Assembly (NCBI GenBank): GCA_026416295.1
Contig: JAOAFL010000058.1
Location: 1-64,000 of the forward strand
Direction: 5' to 3'
Length of the DNA stretch: 64,000 bases
Origin: Burkholderiales bacterium
GTDB taxonomy: Bacteria; Pseudomonadota; Gammaproteobacteria; Burkholderiales; SG8-39
Shown: positions 1 to 8,279 of the stretch, one piece after another
Layout of the letters: the number at the start of each line of letters is the position of its first letter
Numbering within the stretch: position 1 is the first letter of the stretch
Made by a program: the position numbers and the translations under genes
Notes under the pieces: model-generated
What the model was told of the DNA's origin: nothing
What the model saw: the letters and a program-made list of their open reading frames with translations, nothing else
The model's database searches: none

Positions 1-158
1 TTCACCTCCATCGCCCCGCAGCAGTTCCAGTTGCGCACTTCCTCCAGCTCCAGCCCGAGCGCGCGCCCGACCGCGCGCGTCGAGCGGTCATAGGCGTGCG
101 CGGTGCCTTCGAGCGCGCAGCCCGGGTAGTAGGCGACGCGCAGGTATTCGGATTTCAT
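1..158 (-). CDS. hdrB2: sHdrB2, heterodisulfide reductase-like subunit B (partial, 5' end only)
   Basis: Only the first 52 codons are in the window; the gene runs off the left edge. The N-terminus reads MKSEYLRVAYYPGCALEG and is followed by NWNCCGAMEV, the CCG-type cysteine motif of HdrB-family proteins, which bind non-cubane 4Fe-4S clusters in disulfide chemistry. The ATG overlaps the hdrC2 stop by four bases (ATGA), so the two are translationally coupled, as is usual for the C2-B2 pair of the sulfur-oxidising Hdr-like (sHdr) complex. The complex is cytoplasmic and is thought to oxidise protein-bound sulfane sulfur to sulfite together with the lipoate protein LbpA. The family call is firm; the assignment to B2 rests on gene order. 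Confidence 0.85.
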   Translation of the reverse strand, partial: MKSEYLRVAYYPGCALEGTAHAYDRSTRAVGRALGLELEEVRNWNCCGAMEV

Positions 159-895
159 GCCCTGTCCTCCAGCCCGAGCGCCTTGCGCCGGCGACGTTCC
201 TCCTCGCGCACGTATTCGGCGATCGCAGCGCCGGCGCTCGCCCAGCCGCGCGTGCGCGGGCGAAAGACCGCCGCGAGCGCGAGCTTGATGCCCTGAAGGA
301 TCGGAAGCCTGCGCGCGACGCGCCGGGCGATTTCGACCAGCCAGTCCTGAAGGAGCGGCTGGCCGGTCTTTTCGAAGAAGCGGCGGATGACGCGACCTTC
401 CTCGATTTTGCCGGTCGCCACCACCTGCTCGGTGAACTCCTCGTCGAAGATCATCGAGGGCTTCTTCGGCGTATGGCCCTTCAGTTCCAGCCAGTGCGCG
501 GTCGCCTTCATCACGCCTTCGGGGAAGACGTCGCGCGGGCAGGCGTAGGTGCACTTGTTGCACGACACGCACTGCCAGATGATCTCCTTGTCGCGCAGCA
601 GTTCCGACTCCATCCCCATGCGGATGAGGTAGATCCAGTAGCGCGGATTGAAGTCGGGATTCACCGCGTGCACGGTGCAGGAATTCGTGCACGAGCCGCA
701 CTGCCAGCAGCGGTGGATGTGCTCGCCGCCGGGAAGCGCCGCGATCTCTTCCTGCAGCCGCTCGTTGTAGTCGGTGACCACGCGCGGCTCGATGAAAGTG
801 CTCCAGTGGCCGGAGACATCCACGCCGTCGAGCACGAGCTTTTCGTGCGTCTTCAGGTTTTCGGGACGGATCAGCGATTTTTCGTGGATCGGCAT
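155..895 (-). CDS. hdrC2: sHdrC2, heterodisulfide reductase-like iron-sulfur subunit C
   Basis: A 246-residue protein starting MPIHEKSLIRPENLK; the longer open frame in the ORF track starts inside the upstream hyp gene and is not needed. Two 4Fe-4S motifs are visible: CWQCGSCTNSC near residue 70, which lacks the usual trailing CP, and CVSCNKCTYACP near residue 110. The C-terminal third is basic and ends REEERRRRKALGLEDRA. HdrC-type subunits pass electrons between the flavoprotein HdrA and the HdrB cysteine-rich subunits. The start lies 13 bases after the hyp stop, and the stop overlaps hdrB2. It is one of two HdrC paralogues in the cluster; calling it C2 follows gene order C1-B1-A-hyp-C2-B2. 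Confidence 0.88.
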   Translation of the reverse strand: MPIHEKSLIRPENLKTHEKLVLDGVDVSGHWSTFIEPRVVTDYNERLQEEIAALPGGEHIHRCWQCGSCTNSCTVHAVNPDFNPRYWIYLIRMGMESELLRDKEIIWQCVSCNKCTYACPRDVFPEGVMKATAHWLELKGHTPKKPSMIFDEEFTEQVVATGKIEEGRVIRRFFEKTGQPLLQDWLVEIARRVARRLPILQGIKLALAAVFRPRTRGWASAGAAIAEYVREEERRRRKALGLEDRA

Positions 896-908
896 GAGAC
901 GTTCAAGC

Positions 909-1739
909 TCAGGAAAGGAGCCTGCGTTCGTCGCTGCCGGCGGCGGCCTTGACACGCAGCCGCCCACGGCTGCCGATGCCGTCAAGGCCCAGGAGCCGGC
1001 GCAGGTGCAGCGCCGGGTCTTCCGGCGCGTTGAAGTCGGCGCGCAGGTACGTGCCGCCCTGCTCGGAAATGTAGTCCGCGTACACCTGCGCAAGGAGCAG
1101 GTCCACGTACTGCAGCACGTCGCGATAGACGCCGTTCGCCGCGAGATACTGCGCGAGTTCCTCGCGCAGGACGAGAAAGGTCGCATAGCGCGCCGGCACT
1201 TCGATGCGCTCGCTGTCCAGGTTCTCGCCGTACCAGATCTCGCGCAGCACGCCGGTGTTCGTCTCCTCGTCCCAGACCCAGCGGCACATGAGCGGATAGC
1301 GCTCGGGGTCCACCGCGTGAAGGATCTCGGCCGCGAGGTCGTGCGTCCAGCGGTGCGCGCGGTCCCCGGGAAACGCGGCGCGGAACGCAGCCATCCGCGC
1401 ATCGGCGCTCGCGGTGTCCTCGCGGCCTTCGAGCAGCCGCGCGACCGCGGCGCGCAGCCCGAGAAATCGTTCGCCTTCCAGATACGGCGCGATGCGCCGC
1501 CTGACCGTCGCGCAGAGCGCGGCGAGCGTGCGGAATTCGTCCGGCCCGAGCGCGGCGGCCGGGCGTTCGACGAGAAGCTCGCGAAACGCCGCCGCCTTCG
1601 CCTGAAGCGCGAGGGCGTAGCGCTCGACGCCGCCCTGCTCGTCGGTCGCGGCCACGAGCCGCTCGAGCGCGGCGGCGAGTTTCGGGCCGCTCAGCTCGAG
1701 GCGCGGTCGTTCGCTCGGTGCGAGCACGTCGCTTTTCAC
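909..1739 (-). CDS. sHdr cluster conserved hypothetical protein (Hyp)
   Basis: A 276-residue soluble protein between hdrA and hdrC2, exactly where the conserved 'hyp' gene sits in hdrC1B1A-hyp-C2B2 clusters. There is no signal peptide, membrane segment or iron-sulfur motif. The N-terminal half is Ala/Leu/Arg-rich and probably helical; the C-terminal half has a Trp/Tyr-rich stretch (YPLMCRWVWDEETNTG, then LREIWYGENLDSERIE) and the conserved-looking FNAPEDPALHLRRLLG. Its ATG overlaps the hdrA stop by four bases. Hyp is co-conserved with the complex but its biochemical role is not known to me. Identity by context is strong, function unknown. Confidence 0.75.
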   Translation of the reverse strand: MKSDVLAPSERPRLELSGPKLAAALERLVAATDEQGGVERYALALQAKAAAFRELLVERPAAALGPDEFRTLAALCATVRRRIAPYLEGERFLGLRAAVARLLEGREDTASADARMAAFRAAFPGDRAHRWTHDLAAEILHAVDPERYPLMCRWVWDEETNTGVLREIWYGENLDSERIEVPARYATFLVLREELAQYLAANGVYRDVLQYVDLLLAQVYADYISEQGGTYLRADFNAPEDPALHLRRLLGLDGIGSRGRLRVKAAAGSDERRLLS

Positions 1740-2782
1740 GCCGCCGCCGCTGCCGGTGCGCGAACGAGCGCGAGCGCCGACATCGCCGCCGCCTTTGCCT
1801 GCGCGATCGAGTCGTCGATCGTCTCCGGGCCGGTCGCGGCGCCCGCGACGAAGACGCCCGGGCGCGAGGTCTCGCCGAGCGCGCCGTAGGCGTGACCCTT
1901 CGCGATGTGGCCGTGCTCCTGCAGCCGCACCCCGAAGATCTCGGCGATGCGCCGGTTCTCGACGTTAGGATCCATGCCGATCGCGTGAACCACCATGTCG
2001 AAAGGGATGGTGATCGGGCGCTTGACCAGCGTATCTTCGCCCTTGACGATCAGGCGCTTTCCGTCGGAGGTCACCTCGGCGATCCGCGCCTTGATGTACT
2101 TCACCTTGAACTCCTCCTGGCTGCGCCAGTAGTAGCCGGTCTCGTACAGCCCGAAAGTGCGGATGTCCATGTAGTAGATGTACACGTGGCAGTCGGGCAG
2201 CTCCTCGCGGATCTCCATCGCGAGGTTGCAAGAGACGGTGCAACAGATCTTCGAGCACCACTCGCGCCCGATCTGCCGGTCGCGCGAGCCGACGCACAGC
2301 AGGATCGCCACCCGCTCGGGCTTGCGGCCGTCGGAGGGACAGCGCACGCCCTTGCCCGAGGAAATCATCTGCTCGACCTGGGTGGTCGTCACCACGTCCG
2401 GATAGGTGCCGAAGCCCCACTCGGGCTTGTTCACCGAATCGAAGTGCGTGAAGCCGGTGCACAGAATCGCCGCAGCCGCCTCCACCGTCTGGCCGTTCGA
2501 AAGCTGCGCGCGAAACGCCCCCGGCGCGCCGTCGAAGCGCTCGACGCGGCAGCCGGTGTGAACGCTAACGAGCGGGTTCTGCTCCACCCGCCTCACCATG
2601 CCGCCGATCGCATCGCGCGCCCACTCGCCCGAGGGCACGAGCTTCGCGTAGCCCGAGAGGATCGGCGCGCCGCCGAGGCGCGACTCTTTTTCGACCAGGA
2701 CCGCACGCTCGCCGACGGCGGCGAGCGCCTGCGCGGCGGCAAGCCCCGCGGGCCCGCCGCCCACGACGAGGATCGGCTTCAT
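1736..2782 (-). CDS. hdrA: sHdrA, FAD-binding heterodisulfide reductase-like subunit A
   Basis: A 348-residue flavoprotein. The N-terminus carries the dinucleotide-binding motif VVGGGPAGLAAAQAL, and the middle has a Cys-rich stretch, WCSKICCTVSCNLAMEIREE, typical of sHdr-type HdrA. The C-terminus has a second FAD-contact segment (GVFVAGAATGPETIDDSIAQ). It is much shorter than methanogen HdrA and lacks its extra ferredoxin domains, which fits the sulfur-oxidiser form. The start overlaps the hdrB1 stop (ATGA), which argues against the longer frame in the ORF track. In the proposed complex it is the flavin subunit through which electrons from sulfane-sulfur oxidation leave toward NAD+ or another acceptor. 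Confidence 0.9.
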   Translation of the reverse strand: MKPILVVGGGPAGLAAAQALAAVGERAVLVEKESRLGGAPILSGYAKLVPSGEWARDAIGGMVRRVEQNPLVSVHTGCRVERFDGAPGAFRAQLSNGQTVEAAAAILCTGFTHFDSVNKPEWGFGTYPDVVTTTQVEQMISSGKGVRCPSDGRKPERVAILLCVGSRDRQIGREWCSKICCTVSCNLAMEIREELPDCHVYIYYMDIRTFGLYETGYYWRSQEEFKVKYIKARIAEVTSDGKRLIVKGEDTLVKRPITIPFDMVVHAIGMDPNVENRRIAEIFGVRLQEHGHIAKGHAYGALGETSRPGVFVAGAATGPETIDDSIAQAKAAAMSALALVRAPAAAAA

Positions 2783-4116
2783 TGCGCCGCCCGGATCGGG
2801 ATGAAGCCGGGCCCGGAGGTGATCCGGCGGCGCGGATCGTACAGCGATTCGCCCCTGCCCGCTTTCACCTCGTCGAGATAGGCGACGAACTCGGCTTTTT
2901 TCGCCTCCCAGTCGATGCCGAGCTTTTCCATCAGCGCTTCGACCGGGGAGGCGTGCCAGTGAAGCTGCACGATCTTGTACGGATGCGCGCCGCAGACGAG
3001 CGCGGCGAACTGGCAGTCGGCCATGATCGGGATCTCCCAGGTCTTGTTCGCCGCTTTTCCGATCCACTGGTTCTTGTCGAGCGTGGTGATGCAGCCGGTG
3101 TCGTGCCCGATCATCACGTCGGCGCGCGCCTCCTCGACCGCGACGCGCACCTTGCGGTCGATGGCGAAGGAGCGCGTGAACTCGCGCTCGCTGATGATGT
3201 GGCGGAAACCGAAGCCGCAGCAGTCGTACCAGGTGGAGTAGTCGACGACCTCGGTGCCGAGCGCCTGCATCAGGCCGGTCGAGACCGCGAGGCGATTGCC
3301 GCCGAGGATCGCGTCGTCGTAGATCGCGTCCTCCGGCACCATCTTGTAGACGTGGCAGGCTGGATGGATCACCGCGCGGATGCCGCTCGCGTCGATTTCG
3401 CGCATCGCGGCGATTTTCTCGCGCATCACGTGCAGCCACTCGGAGTAATGCACCACCTCTTCGGGAAGCAGGAGCTTTCCGTCCACCAGCCGCCCGAGCT
3501 TGCCGAGGATGGCCTTCACCCGCTCGCGCAGCTTCGCCGAGTGGACGAGGTAGGCGCGCACCTCCTTGTAGTTGCCGAACGAGGTGCCGCAGTGAACGAG
3601 CGGATACCAGTAGCCGTCGGGCAGCCCCTGCGCGCGGGCCGCGACGTACGCCTGGTGGAAGTTGCGCAGGAACACCGCGGCGAGGCTCTCGATGTTGCCG
3701 ATGCCCGAGCCGTGGTAGTTCCAGGCGGTGCACGAGGTCTGGTCGGTCTCGTCGAGGTACTCGACCCCGAGCCGGTTCATGAGCCACAGGAGCGACGCCG
3801 GGTAGCCCGGGATGTTCCCGCACTGGCCGCAGGACTTGTGGTGCCACAGGCGCCGCGTCGGGATCTTCTTGTCCCAGCCGTAAAGCGTCTTCACCGTCAC
3901 CGGCTCGTGCGCTTCGCTCACGCGGTGCACGACGATCTCGCCGTCCTTTTCCAGCTCCCACATCGCGTCGCGCACGTCCTCGACCCGGTCCTTTCCGGTG
4001 AGCATCGAGCGCCGGTCGACCTTCAGTTCCACCCACGCGGTCGCGATGCGTGCTTCCCGCGGGCTCAGGTTCGCGTCGCGCCATTCCGGCCCGTGGCCCG
4101 TGAAGCGTTCATTCAT
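2779..4116 (-). CDS. hdrB1: sHdrB1, heterodisulfide reductase-like subunit B
   Basis: A 445-residue protein with two cysteine-rich halves. The N-terminal half has HKSCGQCGNIPGYPASLLWL near residue 90 and DQTSCTAWNYHG. The C-terminal half has TWYDCCGFGFRHIISEREFT, the CCG-domain motif, then GHDTGCITTLDKNQW and CGAHPYKIVQLHWH. These are the ligands of the unusual iron-sulfur clusters that handle disulfide or persulfide substrates in HdrB. The start overlaps the end of hdrC1 by 8 bases. It is longer than the HdrB2 type and has an N-terminal extension of about 80 residues with no recognisable motif. Confidence 0.88.
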   Translation of the reverse strand: MNERFTGHGPEWRDANLSPREARIATAWVELKVDRRSMLTGKDRVEDVRDAMWELEKDGEIVVHRVSEAHEPVTVKTLYGWDKKIPTRRLWHHKSCGQCGNIPGYPASLLWLMNRLGVEYLDETDQTSCTAWNYHGSGIGNIESLAAVFLRNFHQAYVAARAQGLPDGYWYPLVHCGTSFGNYKEVRAYLVHSAKLRERVKAILGKLGRLVDGKLLLPEEVVHYSEWLHVMREKIAAMREIDASGIRAVIHPACHVYKMVPEDAIYDDAILGGNRLAVSTGLMQALGTEVVDYSTWYDCCGFGFRHIISEREFTRSFAIDRKVRVAVEEARADVMIGHDTGCITTLDKNQWIGKAANKTWEIPIMADCQFAALVCGAHPYKIVQLHWHASPVEALMEKLGIDWEAKKAEFVAYLDEVKAGRGESLYDPRRRITSGPGFIPIRAAQ

Positions 4117-4870
4117 CGTCGCCTCCTCTCGCTTGCTGCTCTGCGAGGAAGTCTTCCCACTCCTCGCGCTTTTCGTCCATGAAATCCGAGATCACGTCGA
4201 AGAGGTTCGGATCGATCCCTTCGAGCTGTTCGAGCACCCCGGTCTCCTCCCAGATGGTGTAGAGCTCGATCGAGGTGCGCAGGTTCACCTCCCACGCGGT
4301 GGCGGTGGTGTTCAAGGTCGGCACCGGAATCGCCTGGCGCAGGAGCTTGAGCGGCGCCTCGACCTTCGAGATCCGCGGCCCCCAGTCGGGGAAATGGTCC
4401 TTCGTGATCATGTCGGGCGCGAGCTGGTTGCCGGTGGACACCAGCTTCAGCATCACGCGCGAGAAGGGCCGCAGCACGTTCTTCGCCGACTCCATCCGAT
4501 GCTTGATCGCGGTCTCGCGCATGAGCATCACGAGGCCCCCGGGCGAATTGCCGAACGGGCAGCGCGCGGCGCAGGTGTAGCACTGGGCGCACGCCCAGAT
4601 CTTTTCCTGCATCGCGTCGTAGATGCCCTCGAGGTTCTCGGTCCAGAGCAGCTGCACGATCTCGCGCGGCGAGAAATCGTAGTAGTGCGCCGCAGGGCAC
4701 GTGGCGGTGCAGATGCCGCAGTTGAGGCAGCCGTGCAGCTCGTGGTCGAACCGCAGGTCCGACTGGATGTCGCGGAAGATCGCTTCGAGCTTTTCGCGCG
4801 GGACCGGCGGCGCCTCCGACACCGGATCGCCGGCGCGCTGCTGGACGCGGGTCGCGTGCGCGGTCGCCAT
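4109..4870 (-). CDS. hdrC1: sHdrC1, heterodisulfide reductase-like iron-sulfur subunit C
   Basis: A 253-residue protein with two classical 4Fe-4S motifs, CLNCGICTATCP near residue 48 and CAQCYTCAARCP near residue 92, separated by the conserved YYDFSPREIVQLLW. The C-terminal third contains FPDWGPRISKVEAPLKLLRQ and an acidic tail (MDEKREEWEDFLAEQQ). It begins the hdr core, 9 bases after the dsrE3-like stop, and its end overlaps hdrB1. The HdrC role is electron transfer between HdrA and HdrB. Confidence 0.9.
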   Translation of the reverse strand: MATAHATRVQQRAGDPVSEAPPVPREKLEAIFRDIQSDLRFDHELHGCLNCGICTATCPAAHYYDFSPREIVQLLWTENLEGIYDAMQEKIWACAQCYTCAARCPFGNSPGGLVMLMRETAIKHRMESAKNVLRPFSRVMLKLVSTGNQLAPDMITKDHFPDWGPRISKVEAPLKLLRQAIPVPTLNTTATAWEVNLRTSIELYTIWEETGVLEQLEGIDPNLFDVISDFMDEKREEWEDFLAEQQARGGDDE

Positions 4871-4879
4871 CGCTCGCCT

Positions 4880-5257
4880 CTAATAGGTGAGCACCCGGCA
4901 GTCGCCTTCCATCACTTCCTCGATGAGGTGCGCCCCGCCGATCACGCCGGTGCACTCCGGAATCAGGTCTTCCGGCTTCATGTCGAAGAGGTCGAGGTTC
5001 GGCGAGCAGCAGTAGAACTTCACACCCGCCTCGTGCGCCTCGCGGATGAAGTCGTACACGGTCTTCGGCGACCCTTCCTTGACGCGCAGCTTCTCGGCCA
5101 CCCCTTTCTTCATCAGTCGCCCGGCCGTCGCGGTGCAAATCACCTCGACCTCGTAGTCCATCGCCGCCGCGACCGACGCCTGAAAGATCGGCGCACCGAG
5201 TTCCTCGCCGTTCCTCGGATCGGTGTTCGCCATCACGATGACCAGTTTCTTCGCCAC
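4880..5257 (-). CDS. DsrE-family sulfurtransferase (DsrE3-like)
   Basis: A 125-residue cytoplasmic protein with the DsrE fold start AKKLVIVMANTDPRNGEELG. Cysteines are at about positions 41, 83-84 (KFYCCSPN) and 102 (IPECTG). DsrE3-type proteins carry sulfane sulfur with TusA and LbpA and are often the first gene of shdr operons. The start is GTG, preceded by a strong AAGGAGG ribosome site. This is the first gene of the hdr block and sits just downstream of an AT-rich palindrome. Which cysteine carries the persulfide cannot be decided by reading alone. Confidence 0.82.
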   Translation of the reverse strand: MAKKLVIVMANTDPRNGEELGAPIFQASVAAAMDYEVEVICTATAGRLMKKGVAEKLRVKEGSPKTVYDFIREAHEAGVKFYCCSPNLDLFDMKPEDLIPECTGVIGGAHLIEEVMEGDCRVLTY

Positions 5258-5295
5258 GCCCGTTCCTCCTTGCCGGGGATTGCGCGATGTCGCGC

Positions 5296-5315
5296 AGAAT
5301 ATATTAGGAAATTCT
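5296..5315. promoter_or_regulatory. AT-rich inverted repeat upstream of dsrE3-shdr
   Basis: The arms AGAAT and ATTCT flank ten bases (AGAAT-N10-ATTCT) in an island of A/T within otherwise very GC-rich DNA. On the minus strand TTGCAC lies upstream and TATATT within, resembling a promoter, about 40 bases before the GTG of the dsrE3-like gene. It is a candidate repressor operator over the shdr promoter. ArsR-type and other sulfur-responsive repressors control some shdr operons, but no such gene is adjacent here except the CsoR-like one. Confidence 0.45.
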
Positions 5316-5335
5316 AAAGTGCAACACGCCGCGCG

Positions 5336-6034
5336 TCAGCCCGGCGCGCGCATCCAGCCGGTCGCGGCGACCACGCCGGTCATGATCGGCACCAGCGCGT
5401 CCTCGATGCTGCGCTGCACCGCGCGCAGTCGATCGAGCGTCGCGCCGTAGCCCTCCGGCACCTCGTCGAACTCGAGAATCAGGTCTTCGACCATGCCGAG
5501 CTTCACGCCCGGGTGACCGGCGAAACCGAACGCCCGCGCGCCGACCCGCCACACCGCTGGCCGGTTTTCCTCGTCCACGCCGAGGATTTCCGCCTGCGGC
5601 GGGGGCAGCGCGCGGTCGCGCATGTAGATCGCGAGCGGAAACGCCTCCGGAAGAAACCCGTCGAGCGCATCGGGCGAGACGCGTCGGACGGCGAGCACCG
5701 CGAACGCGAGCGGCGCGGGTTCGGCGCTGCCGCCCGCGGCGAGCGCGAGGATCTGCGCGCCGAGGCCGAAGCCGAGCACCGGCCTTCCTTGCTCGAGGCA
5801 GGCGCGCGCGAGCGCCACCTCCGCCGCGAGGGTCGGCAGATCGCGCGCGCCTGCGCTTCCCCACGGCCCGCCACCAAGCAGCACGAGACCGTCATCGAGC
5901 GCTTCGGGCGCAGGAAGCGCCCGCCCACCGGCGAACGGACGCCAGTAGCGAAATCGCACGCCGCGGCCCTCGAGGTGGTCCTCGATGAGGCCCAGGTACT
6001 CGCCCGCGGTGTGCTGGACGACGTGAACCGTCAC
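5336..6034 (-). CDS. Class I glutamine amidotransferase-like protein of the lipoate-assembly cluster (nucleophile apparently lost)
   Basis: A 232-residue protein with a class I glutamine amidotransferase fold: start TVHVVQHTAGEYLGLIEDHL, LLGGGPWGS, then RPVLGFGLGAQILALAAGG. The canonical motif there is G-x-C-x-G; here the cysteine position reads glycine. The usual catalytic FxxHxE is also poorly kept (GFAGHPGVKLG). Such GAT genes accompany lipS1, lipS2 and lipT next to shdr clusters; their exact role is not settled. The GTG start overlaps the lipS1 stop (GTGA), so it is probably translated as part of the operon. It may be a non-catalytic binding or scaffold protein. Confidence 0.72.
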   Translation of the reverse strand: MTVHVVQHTAGEYLGLIEDHLEGRGVRFRYWRPFAGGRALPAPEALDDGLVLLGGGPWGSAGARDLPTLAAEVALARACLEQGRPVLGFGLGAQILALAAGGSAEPAPLAFAVLAVRRVSPDALDGFLPEAFPLAIYMRDRALPPPQAEILGVDEENRPAVWRVGARAFGFAGHPGVKLGMVEDLILEFDEVPEGYGATLDRLRAVQRSIEDALVPIMTGVVAATGWMRAPG

Positions 6035-7248
6035 CGCTTCGGCGCAAGGCCGAGCTGGCGGCGGATGCGCCGCAGGTCGCCCTTCGACGGCGCAAACGGG
6101 TAGCTCGCGATGTCGGAGGGCGGCGAGTCGCCGTAGGGCCGGTCGCAGGCGGAAATGTCCTCGGCGAACTTGCCCGGGCAGCCGGAGGTGCGAAACGCAA
6201 CTCCCGCCTCGATCACCGCGTCGAGCTCGCTCGTCGGGATGCCGTAGTCGATGACGCGCCCGGCTTCGTCGAAGCGCATGTGCTCTACGCGCACGCCGCG
6301 ATAGTCGATGAGATAGCGCGCAAGCTGCACCCGCCGCCACTGGTCGCGCGGCGTCGGCGGCAGGTGGTCCATGAGCGAACCCTTCTCGGGAAAGAAGCAG
6401 AAGAGATGGCTGTGGCCGCCGAGGTCGACGAGCTTTTGCACGAGCGCGAGTACGTCGTACTCGGTCTCGCCCATGCCGACGATGATGTGCGCGCCGAACT
6501 TCTGCGGGCCGAAGACGTCGCGCGCGTGCAGGAGGATCTCCCAGTATTTCGCCCACGAGTGCGGCGAGCCGACGCCCTTGCCGCGCGTGCGCTCGAAGAT
6601 CTCGGGGGTGGCGGCATCGAGCGCGACGGTGAAGATGTCGGCGCCGAGCTCCTTCAGCGCCACCACATCGGCGCGCGTCATCGTCGTCGGGTTGGACAGG
6701 ATCGAGACCGGGATCGCCGACGGATCGATGCGGTCGGTCCAGGCTTTCAGCACCGCGCGCGTATCCTCGTCCGAGCGCGGGTGCGTGATCATCGAGATGC
6801 ACATGCGATGAAAGGGGCTCGCCGCGCCGTCGGCGGCGACCTTGTCGATCACCTGCGCAAGCGGCACCGCCGGCCAGTCGACCCGGATGAAGTTGCGGTC
6901 GGCGTAGTCGCGCTCGGCCTCGCGGTGGCGGGCGAGTCCGCAGTAGGCACAGTTCGCCCGGCAGCCTTCCGGGTAGGTCAGCAGCAGGTTCAAGCAGCGC
7001 GTGCACTCGCAGCGGTACATGCGACCGCTCATGATCCCGAGCGTGATCGCCGCCGCGGTGGACATCTGCACGTACTCGGGCGAGCGCATGTTCGGCGTGA
7101 GCACGTTGTAGTTCGGCAGATAGACGCCCTGCGGGGCGACGTTCGCGCGCTTTACGCGCGCGCCGTTCCTCAGCTCGATCGGGATCGTGCCGGGCGCGCG
7201 CGGCAGCATCGGCGCAGCGGCCGGCGATTCGGGTCGAACACAGCTCAT
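6031..7248 (-). CDS. lipS1: Radical SAM lipoate synthase subunit LipS1
   Basis: A 405-residue radical SAM enzyme. The cluster motif reads CRANCAYCGL (CxxxCxxC) near residue 100, preceded by further cysteines in MYRCECTRCLNLLLTYPEGC that could hold an auxiliary cluster. HIIVGMGETEYD and LDAATPEIFERTRG are typical of biotin-synthase-like radical SAM barrels. In the LipS1/LipS2 pathway two radical SAM proteins together insert sulfur at C6 and C8 of octanoyl-lysine on lipoate-binding proteins. The start overlaps the lipT stop (ATGA), and the ORF-track frame upstream of this Met is antisense or shadow. The operon with lipT, lipS2, tusA and shdr supports the assignment. Confidence 0.82.
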   Translation of the reverse strand: MSCVRPESPAAAPMLPRAPGTIPIELRNGARVKRANVAPQGVYLPNYNVLTPNMRSPEYVQMSTAAAITLGIMSGRMYRCECTRCLNLLLTYPEGCRANCAYCGLARHREAERDYADRNFIRVDWPAVPLAQVIDKVAADGAASPFHRMCISMITHPRSDEDTRAVLKAWTDRIDPSAIPVSILSNPTTMTRADVVALKELGADIFTVALDAATPEIFERTRGKGVGSPHSWAKYWEILLHARDVFGPQKFGAHIIVGMGETEYDVLALVQKLVDLGGHSHLFCFFPEKGSLMDHLPPTPRDQWRRVQLARYLIDYRGVRVEHMRFDEAGRVIDYGIPTSELDAVIEAGVAFRTSGCPGKFAEDISACDRPYGDSPPSDIASYPFAPSKGDLRRIRRQLGLAPKR

Positions 7249-8279
7249 TGCCAGTACTCCGGATAGGCGATCCATGCGCGGCGCAGCTCGCGCTTGCCGG
7301 GCGCGGCCGATGCGAGCAGCTCCCGCCGGCGCGAAAGCGCCCGCGCAAGCGAGCGCGCATAGACATCGCGCAGCTCTTCCTCGTATTCGTGGTAGCCGCC
7401 CGAGGCGGCCGCCTCGCCGGCGAGCCGCCCCGAGTGCACTGCGGCGGCGATCCCGGCGCCGGTGACGGGATTGGCGAGCCCGGCGGCGTCGCCGGCAAGC
7501 AGCACCGCCGTGTCGCCGAGCGCGCCTTGCACGCGCAGCATCCCGCCGACCGGGATCGCCCCGCCGGTGATGGCGAGGATGTCTCGCCCGAGGCGCCCGT
7601 CGGCGACAAGCCGCGCGTGCAGCGCGGCGACGATTTCCTTCAGGCGCGCGCGCTCCGACGGCACGACGCCTGCGCCGACGTGGGCGATCGCGCCCTTCGG
7701 AAACAACCAGCCGTAGCCGCCGGGGATGCGGGCGGAGAGAAAGATGTCGGTCGCCGCGTGCGGCGCCGCGAGCGGCACCGTGATCTGGCGCGTCTCGACG
7801 AGCGCGGTGTTGACGCTTCCGATCGCGCGGCCGACGACCGAACGCGGGCCGTCGGCGCCGACGAGGACGCGCGCCGAGAGCCTCGCGCCGTCCGAAAGAA
7901 GCACCGTTCCGTCGGCGGCGACGCGCCGCACGGGCGAGGAAAAGCGCACCTCGGCGCCGGCGCGCACCGCGCGTGCGACGAGCGCCGCATCGAACGCCGC
8001 GCGATCTAGCATACGGCCGCGAAAGTCGGGCGTGGGGTCGGGCGGGTCGTCTTCGACATAGGTCGCCATCGCCTCGATCCTCTGGCGTTCGGAGCGCGCG
8101 ACATCGTCGGCATGCGCCGCAATCATCGCCGGCACGAACTCGGCGCATTGCACCGGACGGCCGGGCGCTCGCCTGCGATCGAGCGCGATCACCCGGGAGC
8201 CGCGCGCGGCCGCCGCGGCGGCCGCGCTCGCGCCTGCCGGGCCGAGCCCCACCACGAGCACGTCGCAGGTTTCGGTCAT
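7245..8279 (-). CDS. lipT: LipT-like FAD-dependent oxidoreductase (geranylgeranyl reductase family)
   Basis: A 344-residue flavoprotein with an N-terminal Rossmann motif VVGLGPAGASAAAAAA, the geranylgeranyl-reductase-family segment RPVQCAEFVP, and the FAD motif LLAGDAAGLANPVTGAGI near residue 265. No membrane segment is obvious. Homologues next to lipS1 and lipS2 in sulfur oxidisers are called LipT and are thought to supply reducing power for lipoate assembly. The start overlaps the lipS2 stop and the stop overlaps the lipS1 start. On sequence alone this is a GGR-family protein; the lipoate role is inferred from neighbours. Confidence 0.78.
   Translation of the reverse strand: MTETCDVLVVGLGPAGASAAAAAAARGSRVIALDRRRAPGRPVQCAEFVPAMIAAHADDVARSERQRIEAMATYVEDDPPDPTPDFRGRMLDRAAFDAALVARAVRAGAEVRFSSPVRRVAADGTVLLSDGARLSARVLVGADGPRSVVGRAIGSVNTALVETRQITVPLAAPHAATDIFLSARIPGGYGWLFPKGAIAHVGAGVVPSERARLKEIVAALHARLVADGRLGRDILAITGGAIPVGGMLRVQGALGDTAVLLAGDAAGLANPVTGAGIAAAVHSGRLAGEAAASGGYHEYEEELRDVYARSLARALSRRRELLASAAPGKRELRRAWIAYPEYWQ

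Noticed and set aside
31-1889. Long plus-strand ORFs opposite the hdr genes (for example 774-1889)
   Set aside because: They are high-GC shadow frames of hdrC2, hyp and hdrA with no family motifs.
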